Assembly: GCF_003065605.1 (NCBI RefSeq)
Contig: NZ_CP026952.1
Location: 1,612,001-1,676,000, forward strand
DNA length: 64,000 nucleotides
Reading direction: 5' to 3'
Source: Aeromicrobium chenweiae
GTDB taxonomy: Bacteria > Actinomycetota > Actinomycetes > Propionibacteriales > Nocardioidaceae
The notes under the pieces were generated by a model. It had not been told where the DNA came from, searched no databases, and worked only from the letters and a program-made list of their open reading frames with translations. Shown piece after piece: positions 16,914-26,716 of this stretch. Within the stretch, counting starts at the first letter, position 1. Each line of letters begins with the position of its first letter. The translations under genes and the position numbers were made by a program.

Positions 16914-18593
16914 GTGCTGTCGGACATCGAGATCGCGAACGCCGCTGAGCTTCGCCCGATCGGCGAGGTCGCGCAGGACGAGCTGGGGATCGAGCCCGTC
17001 CACCTCGTGCCGTACGGGCACCACAAGGCGAAGGTCGATCTGGGCTACCTCCAGTCGCTCGAGGACCGGCCGCTCGGCAAGCTGGTCCTGATGACGGCGA
17101 TGTCGCCGACACCGGCGGGCGAGGGCAAGACCACCACCACGGTCGGGCTGGCCGACGCGTTGCGCGGGCTGGGGCTGAAGACGATGGCGTGCCTGCGTGA
17201 GCCGTCGATGGGGCCGGTGTTCGGCATGAAGGGCGGCGCGGCCGGCGGCGGCTGGTCGCAGGTCGTGCCGATGAGCGACATCAACCTGCACTTCACGGGG
17301 GACTTCGCCGCGATCGCGGCGGCGAACAACCTGCTGGCGGCGCTGATCGACAATCACATCCATCACGGCAACGCGCTGGGCATCGACGTTCGGTCGGTGG
17401 ACTGGAAGCGGGTGGTCGACCTCAACGACCGGGCACTCCGCGACGTCACGGTCGGGCTCGGCGGCCTGGCGAACGGCTACCCGCGCGAGGACGGTTTCGA
17501 CATCGTGGTGGCCTCCGAGCTGATGGCGATCTTCTGCCTGACCGAGTCGTGGGCCGACCTCAAGCGCCGCATCGGCGACATCGTCATCGGTCACACCCGG
17601 GACAAGAAACCGATCACCGCCCGCGAGCTCGAGGCCGACGGGGCGATGGCGGTGCTGCTGCGGGACGCGCTGGCCCCCAACCTGGTGCAGACGCTGGAGC
17701 ACACCCCGGCGTTCGTGCACGGGGGACCGTTCGCGAACATCGCCCACGGCTGCAGCTCGGTCATCGCCACCCGCGGAGCGCTGCGGATGGCAGACTACGT
17801 CGTCACCGAGGCCGGCTTCGGAGCGGACCTCGGCGCGGAGAAGTTCGTCGACATCAAGTGCCGCAAGTCCGGCCTGCGTCCGGACGCCGCGGTCGTGGTG
17901 GCCACCGTCCGGGCACTCAAGTTCCACGGCGGGGTGGCGGTGTCCGACCTCGCCACGGAGGACCTCGATGCCGTCGAGCGCGGCATGGAGAACCTCTCCC
18001 GACACCTGCGCAACGTCCGTGAGGTCTACGGGATCCCGTGCGTGGTCGCGCTCAACCGGTTCCCGACCGACACCGATGCCGAGGTGGCCCGGGTCGTGGA
18101 GCTGGTGGACGAGCTGGGGGTCCGGGCGTATCCGGCCACTCACTTCGTCGACGGCGGCACGGGCGCGACCGACCTGGCGAAGGGCGTGCTGGACCTGCTC
18201 GAGAGCTCGGGGCCGTCGACCTTCTCGTTCACCTATCCCGACGAGCTCCCGCTCAAGGAGAAGGCGGAGACGCTCGCCCATCGACTCTACGGAGCCTCCA
18301 GCGTGACCTGGGACGGCAAGGCCATGAGGCGGCTGAACCGGCTGGAAGCAGACGGGTACGGGAACCTCCCGGTCTGCGTCGCCAAGACCCAGTACTCCTT
18401 CTCGACGGACCCCACGCTGCTCGGGGCGCCGACCGGCCACGACCTGCACGTCCGCGAGGTCCGGCTCTCCGCCGGGGCGGGCTTCGTGGTCCTCGTGTGC
18501 GGGGACGTCATGACGATGCCCGGGTTACCAGCCACGCCCGCTGCCTCCCGCATCGACCTGCTCGACGACGGCACGATCGTCGGCCTGTCCTGA
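16914..18593 (+). CDS. fhs: formate--tetrahydrofolate ligase
   Basis: 559 residues, normal length. The ATP loop [12 protein letters not shown] lies at 65-76. Other family blocks are [39 protein letters not shown] and [16 protein letters not shown]. It makes 10-formyl-THF from formate, ATP and THF. GTG start immediately follows the TGA of the cyclodeaminase gene; the ribosome site GGAGAGG lies inside that gene. Convergent with the membrane protein gene ending at 18597. Confidence 0.96.
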   Translation: MLSDIEIANAAELRPIGEVAQDELGIEPVHLVPYGHHKAKVDLGYLQSLEDRPLGKLVLMTAMSPTPAGEGKTTTTVGLADALRGLGLKTMACLREPSMGPVFGMKGGAAGGGWSQVVPMSDINLHFTGDFAAIAAANNLLAALIDNHIHHGNALGIDVRSVDWKRVVDLNDRALRDVTVGLGGLANGYPREDGFDIVVASELMAIFCLTESWADLKRRIGDIVIGHTRDKKPITARELEADGAMAVLLRDALAPNLVQTLEHTPAFVHGGPFANIAHGCSSVIATRGALRMADYVVTEAGFGADLGAEKFVDIKCRKSGLRPDAAVVVATVRALKFHGGVAVSDLATEDLDAVERGMENLSRHLRNVREVYGIPCVVALNRFPTDTDAEVARVVELVDELGVRAYPATHFVDGGTGATDLAKGVLDLLESSGPSTFSFTYPDELPLKEKAETLAHRLYGASSVTWDGKAMRRLNRLEADGYGNLPVCVAKTQYSFSTDPTLLGAPTGHDLHVREVRLSAGAGFVVLVCGDVMTMPGLPATPAASRIDLLDDGTIVGLS

Positions 18594-18596
18594 CCG

Positions 18597-19508
18597 TCAG
18601 CCGGGGTGGGCGGCCCGGCGCCTCAGCTCGAGCCACGCCTCCCGCGTCTGTGCTGCCCAGAAGATCATGAACAGGATCAGCAGCGCCGCCTCGACGAACA
18701 ACAACCAGCCGGGCTTCTCGACCGCCAGGAACAGGACGACCGCGATCACGTCGACGGCGAGCATTGCCACCGCCACGGCCGTGTAGAGGGTGTCGAACCG
18801 CTTCAGCGACGCCGCCGTGTCGGGCCCGGGGTCGAGGCGCACCGACGTCAGCGACCGCTCCACAGGGGCGTCCCCGATGCGCTGCAGGAAGTGGACACCA
18901 CGGGACGTGCGCAGCATCGCGACCAGGCCGAGCAGGGCGAACATCGCGACCGCCGCCGGGCTGTGCGCGCGCGTGGCCAGGGCGTCGCGGGCGACCACGA
19001 ACGCCACGGCGCCCACCGCGAGGAACGCGGGGAGTGCACCGGTCAGGATGCGGCGGGGCCACCCGTCGACGTGCCAGCTCCAGCTGCGCATCTCGACGGG
19101 GAGGCGGGCTGCGACCGCCCACACCAGGAACCCGATGATGAGCAGGCCGCCCAGCGCGAACGTGTTGAGCTGCGCGACGTCGGGGTCGTACACGGCAACC
19201 GGTCTGCCGTTCTCGGCGCGGGGCACACAGGCGACGGAGGCGACGATGAAGCCGAGCGCGCCGGCCAGGTTCAGCAGGGTCTGCTCGGTCAGCGTGTCGC
19301 CTCGCACCACGACGAGCAGGCACGACGCGGCCGACGCCCCGACCACGAAGACCGTGCGCGCGTCCGTCCACCAGGAGTCCGAGATCGTCGGCAAGAGCTC
19401 GCCCTGCACGATCAGGACGAGGGCCGGTGCCAGCATCACGAGGAGCGCGGCGAAGACCAGGCCGACGCGCAGCGCGAAGAACGTCGCGGTGAACTCGCGG
19501 TCGCTCAT
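18597..19508 (-). CDS. polytopic membrane protein of unknown function
   Basis: 303 residues with about eight hydrophobic segments, e.g. VGLVFAALLVMLAPALVLIV near the start and LLFVEAALLILFMIFWAA near the end, plus an Arg-rich cytoplasmic C-terminus. I do not recognise a family. The start is placed at ATG 19508 (MSDREFTAT) after GGTGAG; an upstream in-frame extension is Arg-rich and unlikely. Confidence 0.7.
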   Translation of the reverse strand: MSDREFTATFFALRVGLVFAALLVMLAPALVLIVQGELLPTISDSWWTDARTVFVVGASAASCLLVVVRGDTLTEQTLLNLAGALGFIVASVACVPRAENGRPVAVYDPDVAQLNTFALGGLLIIGFLVWAVAARLPVEMRSWSWHVDGWPRRILTGALPAFLAVGAVAFVVARDALATRAHSPAAVAMFALLGLVAMLRTSRGVHFLQRIGDAPVERSLTSVRLDPGPDTAASLKRFDTLYTAVAVAMLAVDVIAVVLFLAVEKPGWLLFVEAALLILFMIFWAAQTREAWLELRRRAAHPG

Positions 19509-19679
19509 CTCACCGGTGTGCCCCGAGGGCCGGCGCCGAATCGCCCGCATGAACAGGCGGTGCGCCTGTGGTCACAGGGCTTCAGAACGGTTGCGCACGA
19601 GTGTGACGGACTGTCTACTGGTGTCACTCCGTGGTCGAGCAGCTTCCGCGGTCGTGATCTTGCACCCACTGGAGCGCCG

Positions 19680-21779
19680 ATGAAACGCGTGGTCTGTCTG
19701 CTGGCCTTCGTACTCCTGACGGTGAGCCTCCCAGGGGCGACGAGTGCCGCCGTCGATGACCCGAGCAAGGGGTCCGTCGTGGGCGTCGTGACTGGGGACC
19801 CGGCTGCGGTCAAACGAGCGTACGTGTACTTGTTGACGGGACCGACCGACGAAGAGGGGCGGCTCGCAGCGGTGGCGCCGGACGGCACCTACCGATTCGA
19901 TGACGTCGTCCCCGGTAGCCACATAGTGCGGGTCGGGGGCCAGGGCATCACCTGGACACCGGACTTCCGCAGCGAACATCCGCTGAGCTGGTACTCATCG
20001 TCCTCCATCTCCGTCGTACCTGGGCGCACCGCCGCAGCCCCGGTGCAGCACGTCGTCATGGCGGAGGATGTGGGGCACATCGACATCGTCGATCCGAAGA
20101 GCGATCAGGGCGCATTCAGCGTCTGGGCCGCGGACGATCCTGACCGTGCCGTCATCGTTTTCGGGGTCGCGACGAACGGGGACGTCTCCCAATTCCCGCT
20201 CGCGCCCGGGCGATACAAGATCGCGCTCGGCATGAACGGCTGGTTCGGCGGCAGGTCCTTCGACAGCGCGAAGGTCTACACGGTCAAGCCGGGGGAGACG
20301 CTGGCGGTGAAGCCTCCCGCCAGGCTGACCCAGGTGATCCGCGGCAACGTGCCGCTGGGTGGCGTCCGCGTGCTCGCGTACGCTGCCGACGATCCCACGG
20401 AGGTCGTGGACCAGGCTGCCAGCGGTCGCGAGGGGCAGTACTACCTCTACGGCTTCAGCCCCGACCATCGGTACAAGCTGCGCGCCATCGATCCATCGGG
20501 ACGTCTGGAATCGACCTGGCTCGGCGGCAAGAGCTTCCACAGCGCCAAGCCGGTGACATCTGCCTATCTTCAAGCGAACGAGACTCACGGCATCTCGATG
20601 AAACGCCGTGACGGGGTGCCGCCCTATGTGGAACCGTCTGTCGAGCCGGCGCCCGGGCAGGTCAGGGGGTCCGTCTCGGGTCCGGGGCTCGATCCGGAGC
20701 GATACCGCGTGCAGCTCGTGGACTCCCTTCATGAAGAGATGGAGCTGTACGACACCTACTTCAAGGATGACCGCACCTACACGTTCGGACGTGTGCGTCC
20801 GGGCAACTACAAGATCCGCCTCGGCGGATCTGAGTGGGCAGGTGGGCGATCGTTCGCCTCGGCCACCGTCATTCACGTCGAGCCGGACACGACGGTGACG
20901 CAGGACGTCGAGCTCCGGCCCACCGGCAAGATGGAAGCGAACGTGCGGAACCAGAACGGTCGGCCGATCCCAGGATTGATGATCGAGGTTCACACGGGCA
21001 CCGGTCCGGACGAGATCGTCGCCCGCGAGACGCCGAACCAGTACGACTACTACGCGTTCTGGCAGCTGCTCGTCCAGCCCTACAAGTTTCGCGTCATCGA
21101 TGCCGCCGGACGCTATCCGGACACATGGATCGGTGGCGGCACGTCGCGGGCGACCGCACCGTCGTTCGTGCCAGACCTGGAAAACCCTGAGGCAACGCTC
21201 CTGCCCGACACCTACCTGCGTCCGCTCCTTCGTCCGATGCTCGCTCCTGGTACCGGGGGAACGCCCGTCTACGGCCGCAGCCTCACGGCGACGTCGTCCG
21301 GCACGTGGTCGATGACGGGCCTGACCTTCCGTCGGCAATGGCTCCGCGACGGTTCTCCCATAGCTGGCCAGACCGGCTCCACGTACCGGTTGAGATCTGC
21401 CGACGTCGGCCGTCAGGTGTCGTTGAGGATCACCGGATCACGCACAGGTCAGCCAACACGCGTCGCTGAGTCACGCCCTCGGACGGTCAAGAAGCCGGTG
21501 GCTCGCATGAAGCTCAGAGCCGCTACAGGACGCCGCTCCAGCCTTCTCCGTGTCAGGATCGCCGCACCAACCGGCATCAGCCAGGCGAAGATGAAGGGCA
21601 CAGTGAAGGTGCGCGACCACCTCGGTACCGGCCGGATGGTCAAGGCAACGATGCGTCGCGGAAAGGTCACCGTTCCTCTTCGACGCATCAAGAACGGACT
21701 GCGGGATCTCGAGGTGAGATTCGAAGGACCTCAGTGGGTGACCGTTCCGAAGAGCCGCATCCTGCTCAAGGTCCGTTGA
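19680..21779 (+). CDS. secreted repeat protein with carboxypeptidase-regulatory-like/Ig-like domains
   Basis: 699 residues. A clear signal peptide (KRVVCLLAFVLLTVSLPGATSAA) supports ATG 19680. Four or five beta-rich repeats follow, marked by the recurring pattern Y-K-x-R/A followed by W-x-GG-x-SF-x-A and then V-x-PG/D-T, for example WFGGRSFDSAKVYTVKPGET. The C-terminal 200 residues contain an Ig-like bacterial domain (GTWSMTGLTFRRQWLRDGSP) as in the rhamnosidase tail, then a terminal beta domain. It is probably cell-surface or extracellular; the ligand is unknown. The same repeat occurs in the frameshifted gene at 33480-35530. Confidence 0.8.
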   Translation: MKRVVCLLAFVLLTVSLPGATSAAVDDPSKGSVVGVVTGDPAAVKRAYVYLLTGPTDEEGRLAAVAPDGTYRFDDVVPGSHIVRVGGQGITWTPDFRSEHPLSWYSSSSISVVPGRTAAAPVQHVVMAEDVGHIDIVDPKSDQGAFSVWAADDPDRAVIVFGVATNGDVSQFPLAPGRYKIALGMNGWFGGRSFDSAKVYTVKPGETLAVKPPARLTQVIRGNVPLGGVRVLAYAADDPTEVVDQAASGREGQYYLYGFSPDHRYKLRAIDPSGRLESTWLGGKSFHSAKPVTSAYLQANETHGISMKRRDGVPPYVEPSVEPAPGQVRGSVSGPGLDPERYRVQLVDSLHEEMELYDTYFKDDRTYTFGRVRPGNYKIRLGGSEWAGGRSFASATVIHVEPDTTVTQDVELRPTGKMEANVRNQNGRPIPGLMIEVHTGTGPDEIVARETPNQYDYYAFWQLLVQPYKFRVIDAAGRYPDTWIGGGTSRATAPSFVPDLENPEATLLPDTYLRPLLRPMLAPGTGGTPVYGRSLTATSSGTWSMTGLTFRRQWLRDGSPIAGQTGSTYRLRSADVGRQVSLRITGSRTGQPTRVAESRPRTVKKPVARMKLRAATGRRSSLLRVRIAAPTGISQAKMKGTVKVRDHLGTGRMVKATMRRGKVTVPLRRIKNGLRDLEVRFEGPQWVTVPKSRILLKVR

Positions 21780-21813
21780 GCGACCGGGTCGGGTCTGCAG
21801 TCGGAAGACAGGA

Positions 21814-22359
21814 TCATGTCCGCCCAGCGCTGACCGTCCTCGCGAGCGCGGCGGCGAAAGGAGCGGGGTCCACGTCACCGCGGACGGCCAGCTGCTGGCT
21901 GTAGCCGACGCAGATCGCGACGAAGGCCTCGGCGGCGTCCGTGGCCTGGGCGTTGGGGACTTCCGGCAGCAGCTCGATCACCTTGCTGCGCAGGCCTGCG
22001 AGCTGGTCGCGCACGACCTCGGCCAGCGCGGGGGACAGGGCGGCCTCGGCGTAGATCTGGGCGGTGAGCCGGGCATGGCCCTTCTCCTTGGCGAGCTGTC
22101 GCACGTGCTCGAGGAAGTCGTGGATGGCGTCGTCCGTCAGGTCGTTCGGGAACGCACTGCTGCCTTGTTCGCACACGGCGATGACCAGGTCGTCCTTGCT
22201 GGAGAAGTAGCGGTAGATCGCACCCGTCGAGAGTCCCGCCTCCGCGACCACGTCGGCCATCGAGGTGCCGGCGAAGCCGTGCTCGGTGAACCGTGCACGC
22301 GCGGCGTCCACGATCTGCTGGCGTCGCGCGTCCAGGTGCGCCTGGTTGACCTTCGGCAT
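21814..22359 (-). CDS. TetR family transcriptional regulator
   Basis: 181 residues. The N-terminal HTH is canonical: RRQQIVDAARARFTEHGFAGTSMADVVAEAGLSTGAIYRYFSSKDDL (about residues 12-58). The C-terminal ligand domain is divergent. It is transcribed divergently from the aldo-keto reductase gene with a 73-bp gap, so it probably controls that gene and itself. Confidence 0.93.
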   Translation of the reverse strand: MPKVNQAHLDARRQQIVDAARARFTEHGFAGTSMADVVAEAGLSTGAIYRYFSSKDDLVIAVCEQGSSAFPNDLTDDAIHDFLEHVRQLAKEKGHARLTAQIYAEAALSPALAEVVRDQLAGLRSKVIELLPEVPNAQATDAAEAFVAICVGYSQQLAVRGDVDPAPFAAALARTVSAGRT

Positions 22360-22432
22360 AAAAGTGAATGACCCTTCGTTTTATTTGATACCGTGTGAGC
22401 AGCATACGGCAGCGAGCACCCAGGGAGCATTC

Positions 22433-23479
22433 ATGCGGTACGAGACATTCGGGCGGAAGACGGGGTTGCGGGTCTCCGAGCTCGTGCTGGGGACGGCCAA
22501 CTTCGGTACACGCTCCACCAGCGCCGGCAGGGAGGGATCCCGTCAGATCTTCGACGCCTTCGTCGACGCCGGGGGCACGACGTTCGACACCTCGAACCTG
22601 TACCAGTCCGGTGAGGCCGAGACCATCCTGGGCGCGCTCCTCGGGTCGGACCGTGACGACTTCGTGGTCGTCACGAAGTACAGCGGGGCCCGCCAGGATC
22701 AGGTGCGCCCCGGGACGACCGGCAACAGCCGCAAGACCATGATCCGATCGCTGGAGGAGAGTCTGCGGCGCCTCGGCACGGACTACGTGGACGTCTACAT
22801 GCCGCACTTCCCGGACGGCACCACGCCGCTGGAGGAGATCCTGGCCGGGTTCGACGATCTCGTCCGGGCCGGCAAGATCCTGCACGGCGGGCTGTCGAAC
22901 TTCCCCGCCTGGCGAACCGCTGGTGCCGCGGTGCGCGCGGACCTTCAGGGCCTCGCGCCGCTCGTCGGCATCCAGACGGAGTACAGCCTGGCCGAGCGGT
23001 CCGCCGAGAGGGAGCTGCTGCCGATGGCGGAAGCCCACGGCCTGGGCGTGATCATGTACTCGCCGCTCGCGGGCGGGTTGCTCACCGGCAAGTACCGCCA
23101 GGGCGAGACCGGTCGACTGTCAGGTCTCGGCGACGACGTCGAACGGTCTGCGCAGCGAACTGCCGTCGTCGACGCCGTCGTCCGGATCGCCGACGAGATC
23201 GGCACGACCGCCGTCCAGGTCTCCTTGGCGTGGCTCCGGCACCGGGCAGCGCGGGGGAGCGCGGCGATGATCCCGATCGTCGGCCCCCGCACCAGCGGCC
23301 ACCTCGAGGGATATCTGAGCTCGCTCGACGTGGAGCTCGACGAGCAGCACTGTCACCAGCTCGACGAGGTCAGCGCGCCCCAGCTGGGCACGCCCCACGA
23401 CGACGTCTCACGGGCGCTGGCCCACGGCGCCGACGGCGACCGCACGCTGCTCAGGTCGCCTCTCGTGCCCGTCACCTGA
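22433..23479 (+). CDS. aldo/keto reductase
   Basis: 348 residues, TIM-barrel NAD(P)H oxidoreductase. The catalytic tetrad is visible: Asp52 and Tyr57 (TFDTSNLYQSGEAE), Lys82 (VVTKYS) and His125 (VYMPHFPD). NADP-binding blocks include GLSNFPAW and IQTEYSLAERSAERELLPMA. Start at ATG 22433 behind GGGAG. It is divergent from a TetR gene, which likely represses it, and is followed 37 bases later by a VOC protein, possibly in one operon. Substrate unknown. Confidence 0.92.
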   Translation: MRYETFGRKTGLRVSELVLGTANFGTRSTSAGREGSRQIFDAFVDAGGTTFDTSNLYQSGEAETILGALLGSDRDDFVVVTKYSGARQDQVRPGTTGNSRKTMIRSLEESLRRLGTDYVDVYMPHFPDGTTPLEEILAGFDDLVRAGKILHGGLSNFPAWRTAGAAVRADLQGLAPLVGIQTEYSLAERSAERELLPMAEAHGLGVIMYSPLAGGLLTGKYRQGETGRLSGLGDDVERSAQRTAVVDAVVRIADEIGTTAVQVSLAWLRHRAARGSAAMIPIVGPRTSGHLEGYLSSLDVELDEQHCHQLDEVSAPQLGTPHDDVSRALAHGADGDRTLLRSPLVPVT

Positions 23480-23516
23480 CGATCAACCCCAACCGATCGA
23501 ACACCCAGGAGAACGC

Positions 23517-23879
23517 ATGTCCACGACCTTCATCGGCATCACCTACGACGCCCGGGACGCCGAACGCGTCGCCCGGTTCTGGGGCGCCGTCCTCGGACGC
23601 CGGGTCGCCGACGGCGCCTCCACCGAGCACGCCACCGTGCTCGCTGCCGATCCCGACGGCGGCGGACCGCGCATCAGCTTCCACCAGGTGCCCGAGAGCA
23701 AGACGGTCAAGAACCGCCTGCACATCGACCTGATGTCCACCGACCCCGCGCGGGAGCTCGAGCGCATCCTCGGGCTCGGTGCGACGATCGTCGCTGAACA
23801 GAGCGTCGGAGACCTGCGCTGGACCACGCTCGCCGACCCGGAAGGCAACGAGTTCGACCTGATCGCGGGCTTAGCCTGA
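23517..23879 (+). CDS. VOC family (glyoxalase-like) protein
   Basis: 120 residues. Two beta-alpha-beta-beta-beta halves are discernible: an N-terminal ITYDARDAERVARFWGAVLGRRV and a C-terminal LHIDLMSTDPARELERILGLGA ending DPEGNEFDLI. A His in LHIDL and the Glu in GNEFDL are typical metal ligands. Strong ribosome site AGGAGAACGC. Function unspecified within the superfamily (isomerase, dioxygenase or drug binding). Confidence 0.88.
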   Translation: MSTTFIGITYDARDAERVARFWGAVLGRRVADGASTEHATVLAADPDGGGPRISFHQVPESKTVKNRLHIDLMSTDPARELERILGLGATIVAEQSVGDLRWTTLADPEGNEFDLIAGLA

Positions 23880-23883
23880 CCGC

Positions 23884-24336
23884 ATGGGCGATCCGAAAGG
23901 TGTCTTCGACTACGACGCCGAGCTTCGGCTCCACAACGAGCGCCTCCGCGGTCGAGGCGGGGCTCACCAACGTCGCCTTCGAGATCTCAACGAGTGGGTC
24001 TCCGCGATCCGTCAGCCCGGTGTCGCCACGGCGCCCAGCGACGGACCAGGGATGTTCTCGCTCGCCGACCCGGCCTCCACCGAGGACGTGCTGGACGCAG
24101 CCGGGCTCTTCGACGTCACCTTCATCGACGTGGACGAGCCCGTCTATTACGGCCCGGACACGGCCGCGGCGCTCGACGCCGTGGTCAGCCTCTGGCAGGA
24201 CCCGGCACTCACCAAGCTCGACACGGCAACGGCCGAGCGCGCGTTCGCCCGGCTTCGCGGCTATCTCGAGGCCCGCAGCGGTGACGACGGGGTGTGGCTC
24301 GACTCGAGAGCCTGGATCGTCACGGCCCGGAGCTGA
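23884..24336 (+). pseudogene. decayed SAM-dependent methyltransferase with internal deletion
   Basis: The start MGDPKGVFDYDAELRLHNERLR is a normal methyltransferase N-terminus, and the end from PSDGPGMFSLADPASTEDVL onward is a normal C-terminus of the same family. Between them the SAM-binding motifs are missing: the frame continues as Arg-rich nonsense, while a short remnant EAGLTNVAFEI appears in the next frame. An internal deletion plus a frameshift explains this. Confidence 0.75.
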
Positions 24337-24374
24337 CCCTGGACCGCCAGCTCGGTCGAGGGAAGAATCTCGTC

Positions 24375-24779
24375 ATGGACCTCTCGCCTCTCGGCACACG
24401 TGCGACCGCGGGCAGTCTGCGAGGCACCGACGGCGTCGTGCTCGACCACGCCTGGACCGATGCCGGGGTCGTCGCGGCTCCGGTCACCAACGGTGCCCAG
24501 GTCCTGCATCTGTCCGTGGCGCTGTGCGTCCTGAACGACACCTACCGGGAGGCGCACCGGCTCGGCATCGAGATCCGGGGAGTCGCGGTCGAGGCAGACG
24601 GCGGCTTCGACGACGAGTGGCGCTCGACGGGCATCGAGTACTCCGTGGCCGTGGACACCGAGGCCACGGCGGAGGATCTGGCGCGGCTCAACGCCGTGGT
24701 GGACGAGGCCGCTGAGGTCCCCAAGGCCATTCGGGCCGGTACGACGGTGGCCCGACGCCCGTGGCCGGTGGTGGAGTGA
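24375..24779 (+). CDS. OsmC family protein
   Basis: 134 residues. It has the OsmC/Ohr-like fold signatures: a central VLHLSVALCVLNDTYREAHRLGI helix with the conserved Cys followed by EIRGVAVEADGGF. Only one of the two peroxidatic Cys positions is obvious, so peroxidase activity is uncertain. The ATG at 24375 follows GAGGGAAG. Located between a dead and a live methyltransferase gene. Confidence 0.85.
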   Translation: MDLSPLGTRATAGSLRGTDGVVLDHAWTDAGVVAAPVTNGAQVLHLSVALCVLNDTYREAHRLGIEIRGVAVEADGGFDDEWRSTGIEYSVAVDTEATAEDLARLNAVVDEAAEVPKAIRAGTTVARRPWPVVE

Positions 24780-24782
24780 CCT

Positions 24783-24788
24783 TAGGCT
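24783..24788 (+). promoter_or_regulatory. -10 box TAGGCT of a leaderless promoter
   Basis: TAGGCT lies exactly 6 bases before the GTG of the methyltransferase gene. The same spacing recurs at 44434, 54657 and 61421. Confidence 0.6.
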
Positions 24789-24794
24789 GGGGCA

Positions 24795-25421
24795 GTGCTC
24801 CGAGCCGATGTCGCCGCCGCATACGACGAGCGGGCGGAGGAGTACATCGCCAAGCTCGGGTCGGTCAGCCAGATGGAGCCGCAGGATCTGGTGACGATCG
24901 ATTCGTGGTCTGACGGGGTCGCCGGCCGCATCCTGGATGCCGGCTCCGGTCCCGGGCACTGGAGCGACGTCCTCTCGAGCGGTGGTCGGCGCGACGTGGT
25001 CGGCGTCGATGCCTCCGTCCGTCTCGCGACGTCGGCTCGCGACCGGTTCCCGGATGCCGGCTTCCTCGTCGGAGATCTCGCCGCGTTGCCCGTCGCGACG
25101 GGGTCGGTCGGCGGCATCCTGGCCTGGTTCTCGATCATCCACACCCCGCCGGAGGGTCTGCCCGAGATCGTGCGCGAATTCGCGCGTGTCCTCGTCCCGG
25201 GAGGGTCCGTCCTGGTGGGGTTCTTCGACGGCGAGGCCGGCACGCCATTCGGCCACGCCGTGACGACGGCGTACTTCTGGACCGCAGAAGCGCTCGGCCA
25301 GCTCCTCGCGCGAGAGGGGTTCGTCGTCGAGACGGCCGCCGCGCGTCAGGATCCAGGGCTAAGACCGCAGGGACATCTCATCGCGACGCGAGAGCGCGAC
25401 CGCGCCAGGATCAGGGAGTGA
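24795..25421 (+). CDS. class I SAM-dependent methyltransferase
   Basis: 208 residues. Motif I LDAGSGPGHWSDVL and post-I VVGVDAS are followed by GDLAALPVATGSVGGILAWFSIIHTPP and the VLVPGGSVLVGFF strand, a complete UbiE-like core. It resembles DRG-type small-molecule methyltransferases; substrate unknown. GTG start with a leaderless promoter. It overlaps the convergent M23 peptidase gene by 11 bases, so the two transcripts are mutually antisense at their ends. Confidence 0.87.
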   Translation: MLRADVAAAYDERAEEYIAKLGSVSQMEPQDLVTIDSWSDGVAGRILDAGSGPGHWSDVLSSGGRRDVVGVDASVRLATSARDRFPDAGFLVGDLAALPVATGSVGGILAWFSIIHTPPEGLPEIVREFARVLVPGGSVLVGFFDGEAGTPFGHAVTTAYFWTAEALGQLLAREGFVVETAAARQDPGLRPQGHLIATRERDRARIRE

Positions 25422-26319
25422 TGCCGTGCTGTCGCAGCACCGGCTCGGGGTCCGTCTGTCCCGTCCCGGGCAGCTCGACCTCCAGGTGAAGGTGCGGACC
25501 GGTGACGTTGCCGGTGGAACCGGTGAAGCCGATGGTCTCGCCGGGCTGCACCTTGTCGCCGACGTTCGCGTCGATGCGGCTCTGGTGGCAGTAGGAGATC
25601 TTTGTGCCGTTGGGGAGGGTGACGACTGTGCGGTTGCCGTACGACCCCTCGTACCCGGCGGAGGTGACGGTTCCGGCAGCCACTGCCACGATCTTGGTGC
25701 CTGACGGTCCCGCGAAGTCCAGACCGGTGTGGGCGCCGCTCGACCACAGGCTGCTCTGCTGCCCGAACCGGGCGGTGAGCGTGTATCCCGCCACGGGCAG
25801 GACCCACTGCGTGCTTCGCTTCTTCGCCTTCTGGGCGGCGCGAGCCTTCTTCTGCTGCGCGCGGACCTTCTTCGCGTGCTCGCGGGCCTTCTTCTGCCGC
25901 TCGCGCGCCTGGGCTGCTGCCGTGATGTCGCGGTCGACCTCGCGGAGTGCCTGCGCGCGCTGCGTGGCCTGCAGCTTCGTCTGCTTCTCCAGCTTGGGGC
26001 GGTCGACGCCGCGGCTCACGTCGACCCGGTCGTCGGCGGCCTCCGCCGGTGCATCCGTCGTCAGGGACGACTCAGGCTGCTCGTAACCGAGGCTCGTCAG
26101 GTCGCCATCCGTGCCGTTCGCCCCGGCTGACGTGTACGTCCCCAGGACTGCCGCGATCAACGCGACCGCGCCGATCATGGCAGGAGAGAGCTTGACCTTT
26201 GAGAGCAGACGGCGAGCACGAGTGCCTCGTGTGATTTGTGCCGTGGATCCGCTGGATTTCTGTGACCGCCGCTTTCCGGCCCCCGACGGTTTCTGATGAT
26301 TTGTGTGAGTTTTAGGCAT
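25411..26319 (-). CDS. M23 family metallopeptidase, membrane-anchored
   Basis: 302 residues. A basic N-terminus (~40 residues) precedes one transmembrane segment (PAMIGAVALIAAVLGTYTSA). A Lys/Arg/Ala/Gln-rich coiled coil follows (about 100-165), then the LytM domain with zinc ligands in HTGLDFAGP and GPHLHLEV. Expected to cleave peptidoglycan peptide bridges outside the membrane, or to act as a scaffold if inactive; the zinc motifs look intact. TAGCGT lies 8 bases before the ATG. Confidence 0.92.
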   Translation of the reverse strand: MPKTHTNHQKPSGAGKRRSQKSSGSTAQITRGTRARRLLSKVKLSPAMIGAVALIAAVLGTYTSAGANGTDGDLTSLGYEQPESSLTTDAPAEAADDRVDVSRGVDRPKLEKQTKLQATQRAQALREVDRDITAAAQARERQKKAREHAKKVRAQQKKARAAQKAKKRSTQWVLPVAGYTLTARFGQQSSLWSSGAHTGLDFAGPSGTKIVAVAAGTVTSAGYEGSYGNRTVVTLPNGTKISYCHQSRIDANVGDKVQPGETIGFTGSTGNVTGPHLHLEVELPGTGQTDPEPVLRQHGITP

Positions 26320-26593
26320 ACGTGTCGACGCTAACCACGGCGGTCAAACTGGCGGCTTCGCGGCGTCAGCCCGAGGAACAGGGTGTCGGCGAGCCGAAAT
26401 CCCCTGTGATTGCAGCTGAAACCTGGTGCTCGATGGCCCGCACGGCATCGTGGGCGCGCTGTACCCTCACGGGAGGTGCTGAAACGTGGTTCCCGTCACC
26501 ACTCACCCGCATTTTCCGCCTGGGGATCGAGCAAAAAACGCCTCAGCACGGTCCTAGCGCCGACAAGACTGCTTCATGCTCGCTCCCGTCGAT
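26320..26593. other. non-coding interval upstream of the M23 gene
   Basis: No convincing gene. The complement strand contains GC-rich inverted segments and a GGGAACCAC element, but I could not fold it into a known riboswitch. The putative M23 promoter is very near its start codon, which argues against a long leader. Confidence 0.3.
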
Positions 26594-26668
26594 CACGTCG
26601 GCTTGGTCGCCTGACCGTCCAGCCACAAGGTGTCAGTCTCATCGGTGAGATCCGGCCGAGCCGACGTG
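26594..26668. repeat. 75-bp repeated element with 10-bp terminal inverted repeats, copy 1
   Basis: Begins CACGTCGGCT and ends with its exact complement AGCCGACGTG. Nearly identical to 28357-28433: a 51-base identical block spans its left part and the four bases before it, then one mismatch and a 2-base deletion. Copy 1 lies in non-coding DNA downstream of the GAF-ANTAR gene. Confidence 0.8.
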
Positions 26669-26716
26669 AGGCAGAGCGTCTGCCGCGCCAGGTGCTGGGG
26701 CAGCAGATGGGGAGGT

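Noticed and set aside
18606..19679. Upstream extension of the secreted repeat protein frame
   Set aside because: It is antisense to the membrane protein at 18597 and compositionally a shadow. The signal peptide fixes the start at 19680.
26320..26560. Possible c-di-AMP (ydaO-type) riboswitch before the M23 peptidase gene
   Set aside because: M23 genes in Actinobacteria often have one and a GGGAACCAC element is present, but I could not match the other conserved blocks. TAGCGT 8 bases before the ATG suggests an almost leaderless mRNA. A covariance-model search (RF00379) would settle it.
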